A stretch of DNA of 64,000 nt from Cyanoderma ruficeps. Taxonomy: Eukaryota > Chordata > Aves > Passeriformes > Timaliidae. The DNA lies in contig VZDJ01000219.1 in assembly GCA_008694505.1 (NCBI GenBank), forward strand, positions 8,597,089 through 8,661,088, given 5' to 3'. Under the pieces are notes generated by a model. The model saw only the letters and a program-made list of their open reading frames with translations. It had not been told where the DNA came from and did not search any database. Positions within the stretch are counted from its first letter, which is position 1, and every line of letters starts with the position of its first letter. A program made the position numbers and the translations under genes. This document shows, one piece after another, positions 46,906-59,049 of the stretch.

Positions 46906-49900
46906 ATGTCTACCCCTGCCAAGCGGCACTGCCAGAGCCCCACCGGCTCCCTCGAATCCAGCTTCCAGAAGCGCATCAGGAAGATTTCCATCGAGGGGAA
47001 CATCGGTGAGCTCGGCGGTGCGGGAGGCGGCAGGCAGCTCAGGGTGGTGGAGGACTCCGGGGGGGCGGGGGGGGAAGGGTGTCGGGCCGAGAGCACCCCA
47101 CGGGGCTGGGATGCCAGGGGAGACTGAGGTGAGGGAGAGAGAGAGGCTGCTGCGGCGCTTATCCCCCCGGTTCTATGGGCACCGGGGGTCCTGCAGGGAG
47201 AGCCGCACCGGGACCCGAACCCGGAGCAAGGCTGGGGCGGATGGGGTGCCCCTCCGGGACAGGGTGCCCGTCAGTCACACCAAGACGCGGGGCGGGCTCG
47301 GGAACACAAACCCCCGGTGCCCCCCGGCCCGTCCGGGGCTGCCGCGCTCGTTGGCGCGCGCCCCCTCCGCGCCAAGTCCCAGCGCCTGCGCGGCCGCTCC
47401 CTCGCTCTTATCCCAAGCTCCGCCCACCACGGCAGCTCCTAAAATGTCGGCTGCTCCTCGGCCGCCCTTATCGCCCGCGCCGCCCGGCGCGGCCCCTCTG
47501 GCGCAGCAGATTAGCGCTGTTTGCTTCTCGGCGCACCCTTAAACTGCCCCCTGTCCATCAGTAGCCCCCGAGCAATAAACCCCTACCCCTTTGTGAACTG
47601 CTCTAATCTTCCGCAGCTGCGGGGAAGTCAACGTTTGTCAGGCTGCTGGAGAAACACAGCGATGAGTGGGAGATCATTCCCGAGCCCATCGCTAAGTGGT
47701 GCAACATCCAGACAGCCGAGGATGAGTATGAGGTAGGTGCGCGGGATTTGGGCCGGAAGAAACTGCAAGGAGTTCCACAGCCAGGGAGTTAAGCCAAAAT
47801 CCAGCTATACTTAGTCTTACGCAGCCAGAGTCATCCCCACTATCATACCACGGTTGGTCAGACACTCAAATTGTAAAGGCAAGATACTGCTGTACTGAAT
47901 GTATAGGCCAAATCACATCCTCTACTCCACAGGAATCACACTAAAATCTGCAACTCAAACAAACTACTCAAAGAAGCTATCATGAAAACCACCATCACCT
48001 GAGGGAAAAGAGTCTCTCATGCCTAAGCATTTGCTTAGTAAAAGGAAAGCCAAGAATTCTTACCTAAACGCATCAGAATTCTGGATTGAGAAATGCAATA
48101 CATTCATATTAACTTTTTTTCTTGCCTTCTAGGAACTTTCAACATCTCAGAAGAGCGGAGGGAACTTACTTCAAATGCTGTATGACAAACCCACAAGATG
48201 GGCTTACACATTTCAGACTTATGCTTGCTTGAGCAGAGTAAAAGCACAATTAAAACCTGTCTCAGCCAAGCTACACGAAGCAGAACATCCAGTGCAATTT
48301 TTCGAGAGATCTGTGTACAGTGACAGGTAATTACTCTCACAGAACAACAAGAACTCATTACAATAACAGCTTCCAGGTCTTTAAAGATGTGGAGCTGAGG
48401 AAACACTTCATACTTAAACTAGTATCTGCAAAGGAGCAGGCTTGATTAAGTCTTAATGACAACTGTTTTGGTAGTTCACTTCTGTCATTCCTGGCATGAG
48501 ACTGATGTCTTTTATTGCAGATACGTGTTTGCTTCGAACCTGTTTGAGTCTGGAAACATTAATGAAACAGAGTGGTCTATTTATCAGGACTGGCACACAT
48601 GGCTTTTGAATCAGTTTCAATCCGATATAGAGCTGGACGGCATGATCTATCTCAGAACCACACCTCAGGTACGCTCATTAAAAATAGAGCTTTTCCAGAG
48701 GCTTAAGGGGCTACAAAAAACTTATTCTAGATTTAACTCGTTTATGTTCAGCCAAGCATTTAAAATTAATGCTCACTAATGTCTAGCATTAGTCCTTCCA
48801 AGTTAAGGGCCACTTGATCCGTTTAGCTGATTTAACCTACTACACATGATTAGTGACCAGGCTTGTACTACTTTTTTTTTCCACCCCCCCTCAGAAATGC
48901 ATGGAAAGGCTACAGATGAGGGGAAGACAAGAGGAGCAAGGAATTGAGCTTGAGTATTTGGAAAACCTGCACTATAAACATGAAACCTGGCTTTATGAAA
49001 GGACTATGAGGTAAGTAAGAACCCATTTTCTGTAGCAAGTTTCAACTTGCAGGCAAGGCTCTTTCCTACCTTAAGCTTTAGTTTTATCGAGTTTAGCATA
49101 AGTCTAGCTTCACTCAGGCAGTTGGATAAACTCATATTTACACCCACATCAGGTTTCAAGAGATGGAACTTAAGACAACTAGGAAGCTTTACAGTTGTAA
49201 CTCCAGCAAAGATACGGATTTTATTAATTGGAAGGACTCAGGAACAGGACACTCAAAATGGTGTTCCGGTGCCAATCACACACATTTCTCACCACGCAGT
49301 TTCTGTTGCAATGGAAGGGGTAGACAAGGCCCCGAGTACCTTTAAACTAGCAGGACTGTATTTCAACCAAGTTTAAATATTAATCCTAACTTCAATTTGA
49401 ACAATGTTCAGAAAGGCTTCTGGCAGACCTGTTAAACACAAGAAACCTAATCAGCAACTGAGTGATCTCTGCACACCTTCCCTGAACTTCCTTATTGACT
49501 CTTACTGGCTTCCCCCATCTAAGGAATCTGAACATGAAAGCAGACTCTAGGTTTTTCCCTAGAGGAGTCCAAAATATTCTACTGAATGGGAAGCATTACA
49601 ATTCCAGGAAAAGTATATTATCAGTTTGATCTGCTTGCTGAAGTTGCACATAGGATGACCCAAATGCTTAGGAGACAGAAAGCAGTGCATAGCGTGGAAT
49701 TTTGGGAATGTTTTGTGAACTCATTCCAAACTCAAGTCAGCAAGCACTTCCTGTGTTTGTAATAGGAACACTGAAGTGTGCAAGCACAACTTAGAATGCT
49801 GTTCAGCACACATACTGCATTTTAGAAATGCCTTCCACACTCAAAGAAAGACTACTGCTCCCACCTGTTCCTAAACTGAAGCCAAAATGGTCTTGTTTAT

Positions 49901-50859
49901 GTCCAAGATGTTTTAGATACCAGTCTTAAAACCTGTTAAAGAGGTCATCCTTATGAAAGGAAACTCTGCATGTGGTAATCAAGAGCAGGGGTCTTGAACG
50001 CATAGTATTTCATGTAGTTTTTACTCAAACTATGTTCTTCCATTTAACAGAGTTGATTTTGAGAACATTAAGGAGATTCCTATCCTAGTTTTGGATGTCA
50101 ATAAGGATTTTAAGAATGATAAAATTAAACAAGAGTATCTGATTGATAAAGTAAGTATCAAGTATTTGGGGGGGTTATATCTGCTTTTCTTCTGCAGTTA
50201 TCACACAAGCAGTAACACTTCCAAACAAAGTTGGGAGGGAGAGTAAGTAACCATTTGAGGAGACAAGGTGGTAATAAAGAGGTCACTTCGGTCAAAATGG
50301 TGTTTACTAGTTCCAAGGAACGGCAAGACTTGGGAAGTAAATGCCAGAAAAACTAGTGAAGTCATTTAACTAGTCCATGGGGAAAAAAAACTCCACCTAA
50401 TACTTAAAAGCATGAGGAAGTACTCTCCTAGCAAACCCTATAAACCATTTTCTTCATCTTGTTCTGGGTCATCAAATTGAGATTACTGAAGAATGAGTCC
50501 TGTAAGACAAGACTAACTCCCTCAATTAAACAGGTTTAAATAAACTGGGAAGGGGAGCAATGGATCAGTTGTGGAGGTATTTGTCATTACATCTTCACAG
50601 AAACCAGCAATTAAAAGCTTAGTTTTGAACAGACACTCAGAAATGCCATCTTCTACCTTGCCCCTATGCACGGCCACATGCATTTCAGGTCATAAGTTAA
50701 ATGTAGGGGCAAAACATGACTGGAAAAATATAGTAACAGACAATTAATTCCCAAATAAAGGGAAAAGACTGGTATTTTAGCTTTTAATGCACCGAATAAT
50801 AACAGATTTTTTTTTTTTGATAGGTCAAGTCGTTCCTGACTTCTTTGGATGAAAATTAA
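46906..50859 (+). CDS. DCK2: Deoxycytidine/deoxyadenosine kinase 2 (nucleoside salvage)
   Basis: Phosphorylates deoxynucleosides at the 5' position with ATP or UTP, the first step of dNTP salvage. Seven exons: 46906-47005, 47617-47732, 48133-48326, 48521-48668, 48895-49010, 50051-50150, 50824-50859; phases match, 810 nt, 269 aa (human DCK 260). P-loop GNIAAGKST at 31-39; PEPIAKW acid motif; [10 protein letters not shown] at 128-137 with the ERS catalytic motif and the Asp that contacts the base; [11 protein letters not shown] at 195-202; C-terminal IPILVLDVN and VKSFLTSL. The SQ site phosphorylated in human DCK (Ser74) is kept as TSQK, S77. The N-terminus [12 protein letters not shown] differs from human MATPPKRSC. 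It is called DCK2 rather than DCK because it sits beside HNRNPH1 and not in the DCK region, and because birds have two such kinases. It lies antisense within an HNRNPH1 intron. Confidence 0.92.
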
Positions 50860-51075
50860 TTCGAATAACAAGTCCCTGAAGTCCACCGAACAATCTCTGT
50901 GTTCAAAAATTTACTTTAAACAAATCCATTATCTGTACAGTTTATTTTAAAGCAAGCCTAAAATGTAAAAACAGAGTTTGGGATTTGTTTATGTTTTTCT
51001 TCGCCTGAGCTCTGTGGGTTTTAATAGATTTTTTTTGTAAAGCTAAAAAGAATAAATATGTGGTGCTTTGATAAT
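50860..51075 (+). other. DCK2: DCK2 3' UTR
   Basis: Short AT-rich UTR after the stop, with AATAAA at 51051-51056. The end falls about 0.3 kb before the next CpG island, so the gene is compact. Confidence 0.8.
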
Positions 51076-51379
51076 GTTTTTTCCTGTACATTCTCTGGTA
51101 TTTAATAGATTTAAAAATCCTATTGCCTCTCGCGTGTCTCTCCCCATGGGGCAGCTCAGCGGTTGTCAGAGGCCGACACCCAGTAAACAGATAGCAGGCG
51201 CTGAGCAGGGTTGTTTTGCAATAACTGGCACGGGTTCACCATTTTAAGACGAAACTGTTATGGCGTCCAAAAACCTTTACTTTCAACTTCTGCTTTACTG
51301 AGTGGCCGTTTCCAAGGGATTTACGTTACTTAAAGCTGGACGTTAGACCTGCAATAAACTGCAATTTACGCTTATCTCG

Positions 51380-52600
51380 TTTGCGATCTCACGCCCACCC
51401 CCCCAGCACGGGGAGGGCCCGCGGGCGCGGCAGCGGCGGTGGAGGCGGGACAGCGACCCCGAAGAGCCCCCGCGGCCCCGCCCGACACGACGCACGCGCC
51501 GGGGGGGGAGTGAGTGGCGCACGCGGCCGGGCCCGTCCCCTCCGCCCCCACCCCCCTCCCCCGCGCCACCGTGAGGCCTCCGTTGGGCCTCCGCGGCACC
51601 GGGCCCGGGCGAGCGGCACCACGAGGGGCCGATAGCCCATCCCCTCCCCCATTCCCTCCCGCCCGCCATCGCTAGGCCTTACCCAAGCCAGGGATCTCGC
51701 CCTCGGTCTCCTCGGTGTGACAAGGATCCATCTTGGCCGCGCCTTCCCCGCAGGGGCCGCAAGAAGAACAAAGCTGGGCGGGGGCGCTGAGGCGCTGCGC
51801 GAACAGAAACAAAAGCTCAGCGGCGGCCGAAGGGGAGATCAGGGAAGGCGGATTGGGGCTCCGCCGGGTGTTTCTCAGCAATCCCGAGGGGATGGGCCGC
51901 GATGCAGCTGCCGGTGCTCCCGCTACCCCCCGCTCGCTCGGGCTGCGCAGCGCCCGTTCCGCGCCTATAAATGGCCGCCGGCCGCGCAGCGCCGCGAGCT
52001 GACGTCACGCGCCGCCCGCCCCTGCCAGCCAATGGCCGCGTGACAAATTGAACGCAGCCAGTCACGTCCGGCCCCCCGCGCGCGCGGTGCGGGGGGGGGG
52101 GGGGAAAANGGGGGGGGGGGGGGAATAATGGAGGGGGGAGCGCGACCGCCCCGGGGGTCCCGCGAGCCCCCGTACCCCCCGCGCCCGCCGGGGAACCCAA
52201 GTTCGAGTCCTCAGGGACACAAGTTCGAGTCTCTGCCCCCGGCCTCGGCTCCGATTCGAGTCCCGCCCCCACCCGTTCCGCTACCCGGTTCCCGAACATG
52301 GCGGCGGCCTTGTCCTTTCCCCCCGCACCCGCCCCGCCGCCCCCCACCCGTCCCCGTTTCCCCGGCGCCCCCCGCTCACGGCGAGCTGCGGCCGCGGGGC
52401 TCCGGCGGCGATCGGCGACTCCGCGCACTGCAGCACCGCCCGCCGCTCGTGTCAGCTGGGCTCGGCTCCGCCTCCCGCCGCGGCGGGGGCCGGCTATGGC
52501 GGGGCCTGCGCGGGCCTGGCTGGAGAGGCCTTGAGCGCTCTCCCGCAGTTTCCAGGGCCGCTGTGCGGCAGCCCGGACGTGGGGAGCGTAGCCCGGCCCG
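51380..52600. promoter_or_regulatory. Large CpG island at the distal HNRNPH1 exon, possibly bidirectional
   Basis: About 1.2 kb of dense CpG. Motifs seen: TATAAA on the plus strand at 51966-51971, a perfect CRE TGACGTCA at 52000-52007, CCAAT at 52029-52033 and AACATGGCGGC (YY1 type) at 52295-52305. For leftward transcription the CCAAT, CRE and inverted TATA elements are spaced about 60 and 35 bases apart, ahead of the exon that begins coding at 51731. A rightward transcript from 52.3 kb is also possible. The G run at 52091-52125 contains an N and is probably poorly sequenced. Confidence 0.65.
51683..51731 (-). other. HNRNPH1: Distal HNRNPH1 first coding exon with alternative start
   Basis: ATG at 51731 in the context GGCCAAGATGGAT, followed by 16 codons (MDPCHTEETEGEIPGL) and one base before the donor TTGG|GTAAGG. 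Phase 1 joins exactly to the exon at 46040-46099 and then to 45151-45288 in the RRM frame, giving a 495-aa protein. A further in-frame ATG lies upstream at 51881. Whether this exon is coding or part of a 5' UTR cannot be told from DNA alone. Confidence 0.5.
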
Positions 52601-55600
52601 GGCAGGCCGCGCTCAGGCACTACTGGGGCTGTTTGGGTTTGGCGCAGGAGGTTCCTGTGCTGGAGCTGCCTCTGGAATCCCCTTGTGGGTGCTGGGAATG
52701 GCCGCTTCTCACAGGCCCTCTGCGCCCTCACACCACACTCTCCCAACAAGACCGACCGTCTCCACAAAGAATCATAAGTTGAAACAATTTCAGGCTAAAA
52801 TAGCTGCAAGGGAGCCTTGCGGTGGGATTGAACAGATAAGAGGTGATTTTAGGACTATGGAGGTGTGGCATCGACTCCAAGCTTTGTTTCTGGCCCAGTG
52901 TTAGTGAGTGTAAAGCAAATCCCATTGCTAATCCCCATTGAGGCCATTGCGTTTCTAGCAGTGAGATAATGATAATTTTTGGCTTTTTATGGTGCATATT
53001 AATAGTCATACACTGGGATACATTTACTATGTGTCATGTCATTAGTCCTGATTGGTATTTTTAGTCCCCATTACTGCATTTGAAGAAGGACAGAAAATGG
53101 GTTTTCTGTTGTTTATGCATCATGATCCACATAATTAAATGGCTTTAAAGAGAGCTGTAATGGCTGTTCTCATGCTATCTAATTTACAGTGAGAAATGAA
53201 GCCTGATTTGCCTAATATTTTCTTGATCTTATGTTTATTTAGTTAAACAGGATTCTGATGTAAGACGTCTCTTTAGGGGTCTCTTAGGAAATTATAATGA
53301 TCCTGTGTTCACACTGACAAGAAGTTCTGGATATCCTTCCAGTGTTAGAAGAAAGGTCATATGACTTTCTTCTGCAAATTTGTAACTGCTACTAATCTTA
53401 GGCAAAAAACTCAGCCTCCCTTTGACCTATCCCAGAGTAAGTTTGGTACAGCCACTTCCAAGGGAAGAAGGTGACTGAGCAGCAGGGGCAAGGAAGATGT
53501 AAATAGTTATCAGAAGAGTTGTGATATGCCAATGTATATGCTGCATTTGAAAGACAACAATAATTCACAATTAACTGGAATTACTGCTAATAGAAAAACC
53601 CCTTTTCCTCAGAGGCCCCGGCTGGTTAAGTGCTTTTGCCCATGGAGGTGGTCCCATGGTATGTGAGCATTTGCACAGAGGGAGACAGGAGATGAAAATC
53701 TTCCTGAAAATATTGGTATAGGATCTTCCTTCCATGATTTTTTCTAGGACTGGGACATCATGTTTACCTGGCTTTTTGTTTCATGGTGTGAACCTGACCC
53801 TTCCATCTTCCCCTCCAACAGACCCAGCTGAACTCCAGTGTGTCTGTCACACTGCAGCTCTGGGTACAAGGTTTTTCCTGAAAGGGCTTTGTTCTACTTC
53901 AGATGTTCACTGTTTCATTCCTGCAATAGGGAAAGGCACACTTGCTGCCCAGATGGCAGGGGAGAGGGGCTGCTCTCATTTTCCCATTTGCATTCCCAGA
54001 AAGTTTTGCCTCATTCAAGTGAGCTGGGGGAGTGAGTGCCATAATCCAAGCCAAGTTCAGCCTTCTGGGTGTTGTAAGTACATCAGGTAGAAAATGGGCA
54101 AAGAGGTGGTCTCCAGAGTAGAAATCTGCCAGATAGTCACAGCCCCTGTGCAACATCCAAAATTCCCTACAGGTTCATGGAGCCCCAGTCCAGCCTGCAG
54201 AGAGATGCATAAAGCTGGGTACACATGTGGGGTGTTAAGCCGGACTGAAGTTAAAGCTCTTGAAACCCACTACCTGCTCAAGAATTTTCTGGTTTATATC
54301 AGTCTCTCTTTGTTATCTTGCTTGCAGTTCTTTGCAGAGCAAGAAAGTAATGAAGGAAATCTGCAGCTCTGGTATAAGGGTTCCATAGTCATCCAAGCAT
54401 ATGGAGACACTGTGTGTCTGGGAGTGAAGCAGACGCTCATTTCTGAGTAGGTTTTGGGAGATACTGTTGTAATGCAGAAAATAATTACCAACAATTCTTT
54501 CATGGATCGACATTTGCCATTACAGGGAGAATTGATCAGAACTTAAATACCTGTTCTGAAGAGATGGCAGAACTCAGACCATCATCACTGTATGCACCTT
54601 CCCTTTCCTCCTTAGCTGTTATCCATTTCTTCTGCTGCCGCCATCACAGAGTTCATTTTTCATGTCTCACCTACGCATGTTGCATGTGCCTCATGTTTGC
54701 ATATAAGAACCTATAATTCAAGATCTTACAGTTAATCTGCAAACCTGATTAACTCTCAGTAAACACTGCTGCAGCTGGCTTGTTTTTCATATGGGCATCC
54801 CCTGAAAAGAGGGAATACATCGAAGTCTTATACTACCAATGCTTTGTATGTTTCTGTGTGTGTGACCTCCAGTCATAAAGCCTTACCATTCGATTATAAC
54901 CTTTCTGTTATTTCCCATGCCTTTTGAAACAGCCTCTAGCTGTGACACTGTGACAAATGGAAGCTAAACAATGCTATTAAAAATGCATGATGTGTGTTCT
55001 GCCATATTAGATAACATGGCCACAATTCATCATCCACTAATGCTGCCAGTTCACAGCTTTGCCAGTGCAGTCTCCCTCCCATATTTGCTTTGGACAATTT
55101 AAGAGTATTTTTTGCTACACTTCACCTTACTTCCTTTTCACCTTTGTTTTTTACCTTTATTCATTTCTCTAAAAATGGTGGTCTGCAGCACAGACTGGAT
55201 GTAGCTCATGTTTCCCAGGTTTCCTAAGCTGTAATTCACTGGAAAACAGTCGGGGAGGTTGATAAACACTGTTTTAGTGGGAAGCAGATACCCAAGTCCC
55301 TTGTTCTCTCTGAGGCCACTGTTGTACTGTTAAAAGGTACTACCCTTCCCTTTGTCCCATCAGCTTATCCACAGCTTGTGGACACCATCTTTTGCCACTC
55401 CAAGAATGAAGAGTTCTGCTCCCTCAATAGTTGCACCCTTTCAGGGCTGGGCTGGGAGTTCACCGGCCTGGTGTTTCTCTATCAGTGGAACCCAGACCTG
55501 TCACCATTTTAGTTTTGCAGCATTAGAATTACAGCAGTGGGCAGAACACCTGGTTTTTACCACTGGAGCTGCCCCACTGTGAGTGCAGGGCCAGCCGGGG

Positions 55601-57470
55601 TGAGGTGTCTCCCACAGCGTGCTGCAGGTGTCTGCCTGTTCTGCTGCCTGAGCTCTGTGGGCATGAGTCAGCTCTGGTCCAGGAGCCATCTGGCTGAGCA
55701 GCGCCGTGCTGAGCTCATCAGGCTGCTCCCGGAGAGGCTCCTTCACTCAGGCAGAACATTCGCAGCACCTTGGCACTTCATCCGTGTGGAGGGAGGTGGG
55801 AAAGTGCCCATTCACATACCTCCAAGGAGCCTTGTCTGCATTTCTTCACGCCCTCCCAAAAGGAGAACGAGCTGTAAAGCTGTAGATACTGCCCGGGGGG
55901 GTGACTCAGTGCAGTGTTGGGAGAGTGCTGTGGTACTGTATCAGGGCAGACAGTAGTCCTGAGCTCTTGTTATCCTGGCCAACCGCATTCATGAAATGGA
56001 GCCTATTTTAGCCACTCACCAACTGCAGGCTCAGAGGCAGAGACCACAACAGCTCACTGGCTTTGACCTCACTGAAATGCTGATCCCTGACTTTTACCCC
56101 TTGCAGGCAATGTTGCCTTAGTAATTTGGGGTCACCCAGCTTTCTCCTGCCAACCAGGGCCACATCAAACCAACACAGCTGATGCACGTGCTCAGGCACA
56201 GATCTTCTTTTGTTCTCTCAATCCAGAAGTGCTCTGTGAGTCCTCCTGAGTGCTGACCCTTTTGCTCTTCCTACATAACTTTTAACTTTAGCCCCTGAGC
56301 ACAGAGTCTAGCACAGCATTGTTGGGGGCTGGAGCTGGGCATGCTCTTCTCTAAAGTTCCATAGCAGGTGGTCAGTTTTCCTTTGGAGGGAGGGCATTCA
56401 CAAAGGGCCATGTTAAGCCCCTCCATCTTATGTATACTGTGGCTCAGCCCTTACCTGAGGAAAAGTGAATTCTTGGAGCTGTCTTGCAAGTGGTAATTGC
56501 TGGGAGGTAGAAAACTGATGAGAATGTAGCAAATTGTAACTTTAGAGTGTGGATTTTCCTGGCCTCCCGACCTGCTAGCACACAAAGTTGCAGATAGCTT
56601 TGGTTTTGCTTAGACTTTATTGCACTATCAAGTGCAGGAACAGAACAGTTTTTATTGCACTGGGTTATGGCTCTGTAAAGGGAGAACTTGCCTGCTATCA
56701 CTGGCCTGTCTGAAACACCCTGTGCCTGCATCCACTGCTGCATCTCCTCTGTGATGGTGGGGGCGTGATGTTTAAGCCAAGCACTGTGTTCTCTCACAGC
56801 AGGTCAGCCACAGTCACGCTCTTCACCCCAGTCCATGTCAGCCTCTCCAGTGAGGGTTGTGCTCTTGCACCCACACTCTCTAATGCCTCCTGAGCAAAGC
56901 ACTCCTTCCTCTGACCTTGCTCTGTTGCACACCCAGCAGATCTGTGTGTCCATATGTTTGCTCAGATCTAGAGGGTTCTGGATCTCATTGCTCATAATGT
57001 TCTTCCTACTTTTGGCGTTGAAGGACACAGAGCTCAAAACGACCAAACTGCAAAGCAGGCAACCCTCAAAATGCTGTGACGACGACAGCGAGGCCTCTGC
57101 AGACTCAGCACATAAAATAGGTCACTAGCGGAGGCATTTCACTCACACAACTTCATGTACCCGCCTTTCTTCTTCCTTGCTCTTGAAGTTATTTGCATGT
57201 AAACAGGTAAAACTAAGACAAGAGGTAACAAAGTGACGGTGAGGAATGGTGAGGGGAAAGGGAAGTGTCCAGTCCCAGTCCTGCTCTGAAGACTGCATCC
57301 TCACAGTTCCTGCCGGCTGGCTCCCCAAAGCTCTGATCCTGGTGCTGCTGCAGAAATAAAGGCCCATTGAGAACTCTGGCTCCAAATTAGCATTTGAATT
57401 CCCTTGTAGCCCGCTGTCAGATGGGCAGGAGGTGGGTGCTAGTCTCGGTTGCTCAGCGCTGATACACAAA
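52600..57470. other. Intergenic stretch, no gene recognised
   Basis: Mixed base composition and no recognisable protein. One minus-strand segment at 56700-56797 reads HSAWLKHHAPTITEEMQQWM with natural-looking codons and could belong to the candidate gene to its right. TTTATT at 56616-56621 would be a minus-strand polyadenylation signal for it. Otherwise nothing is seen. Confidence 0.5.
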
Positions 57471-57477
57471 GGTGGCT

Positions 57478-58235
57478 TTAAAAGGTCCTTATTTTTCTGA
57501 GGGGAAAAAATGCATTGCTCAGACTGTGGATACTTTCTTGGGTTTTGGGTTTTTTTTCTTTCCCTCTCCCATTCTTCTCCGTTTCACCCCTTTCCTGGGT
57601 CAGACTGAGCCACAGATAGACACGTCTGGGTATTGTTAGCCCTGTCTGACCTACTTCTCTCCCTCCCCTTGGCCCCATGTTATGGATGCTGGTGCTATGG
57701 AAACCTGCTTGACATGCCAGTGCCACAAAGCCGGGGTCACCAGCTGCACCCTCCTTTCCCGGCCCCACGGGAGTTTCCCTCCCAAACACGTCCCCAAAGA
57801 AAGTTAGCAGCCTTGCTTCCCCGGGAAATTCAGGGGTGTCCTCCATCCGTTCCACCAAGCTGTGCTCCGGAGGGACTGGGGTGCTCTTCCATGGGCTTGA
57901 GGACACCGGTGCTGTTCTTCCTCATGCCAGGGCACAATACTTCGGTCTGGTGGCTGCTTGTAAAGCCGCCGCTGCCCGCACCAGACCGATCCGTGCCCGT
58001 ATCCTGCACCGGCCATCACGTCACGGAAAGGGAAGTACACGTGGGTCCCCTTGAAGTTTTCAAGGTAATAAGCTACGAAGTTGTGCACCGTGATCCAAAA
58101 GCCTTGCAGGAACCTGGCTGAGATCCTGGGAACCCCGGTGGGAACACAGCGATGGGAACACCTGCGTGCCGGCGGGGCCTGCGGCGGGTGGCAGCTGCTC
58201 TGCCCGGGGACACAGCTCTGCACTTCCACCGTCAC
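57478..58235 (-). CDS. Candidate coding segments of an unrecognised minus-strand gene
   Basis: Two overlapping minus-strand frames look more protein-like than background. One (57804-58235) contains ISARFLQGFWITVHNFV, then YYLENFKGTHVYFPFRD and KQPPDRSIVPWHEEEQ, rich in aromatics and with GC-ending codons. The other (57478-57906) contains PWKSTPVPPEHSLVERM and GEARLLTFFGDVFG. No initiator, clean splice pair or known domain was found, and the true exon borders are unknown. The CpG island at 58.6-59.0 kb lies just upstream on this strand and could be its promoter. It may equally be chance in GC-rich DNA. Confidence 0.22.
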
Positions 58236-58619
58236 TCCCGTGGAACCCGCCCCGCCGGGGACAGAGGCTCGTTTACAAGTTCAGCCTCTGTACCTGTGAT
58301 AACAAAGTTCTCGCTGATTCTGCGGGTTTCCTTTGCTCTCTGCTGGCCTCCTATCCAGCTGGCTGCTTATCCTGGGAGCCTGTGGGACTGTCAGAGTGGA
58401 TTTGCTTCCAAATATCGCACGCCAAAGGTTCTTTCTCCCCGCTGCTGGCAATGAACTGGCAGGCGTAAGGAGAGGAAGCAGGAAAGAGCTCTGGAGTCCG
58501 CAGAGCGCTTTGCTTTATGTCTGTTGTAAGTGTCCCCAGGAGATTCCTGCGAGGCTCCAGGACTCCCCTACCCAATACCTTAAAACCACAACCTGGCCCA
58601 GCACGGATCAAACTCGAAG

Positions 58620-59000
58620 CAGGCAGATTCGTGGATGAGTGCTAGAGGCCGTGGTCGTGCCGGCTGCCTGGTGAGGGCTGCCCCGGGCACGTCTCGGGGT
58701 GCAGCCAGCGGTGCTGGGGCACAGGCGGCGGGCCCGGAGCCGTCGGTGGTCGCTGCCCTCGGACACCCCCGGCCCCCCGGCCCCGCCCGCGCTCAGCCGC
58801 GGGGCACTGGCGCCCTCTCCCGACGGCGGGGAGAAGCGGCGGGGGCCGGGGCGGCCGGAGCGGGCACCAATCCCGGGAGGAGCGGAGGCAGCATCTCGGG
58901 GGGAATAGGGACACGAATCCCGACTGGAGTGGGGCTGGTGGCGTCGGCCTGGCGCCCATGGTGGGGGCAGCGGTGGGACCCTCCCTCTCAGCGCTGGACT
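58620..59000. promoter_or_regulatory. CpG island without an assigned gene
   Basis: CpG-dense sequence of nearly 400 bases standing alone between HNRNPH1 and LTC4S. Frames are open on both strands. It probably marks a promoter, either for the candidate minus-strand unit at 58.2-57.5 kb or for an unseen transcript. Confidence 0.5.
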
Positions 59001-59049
59001 GTAGCCCACGGGAGCGCAGCAGTGTCGATGGCGGCTGTATCACCTTTAA

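Noticed and set aside
46654..47542. 157- and 257-codon plus-strand frames
   Set aside because: They overlap the DCK2 promoter, exon 1 and intron 1. Only the frame from 46906 to 47005 continues the kinase.
51817..52904. Long minus (316 codons) and plus (258 codons) frames
   Set aside because: Same CpG-island effect. The minus frame crosses the poly-G/N run, and neither has a start, splice site or family resemblance that stands up.
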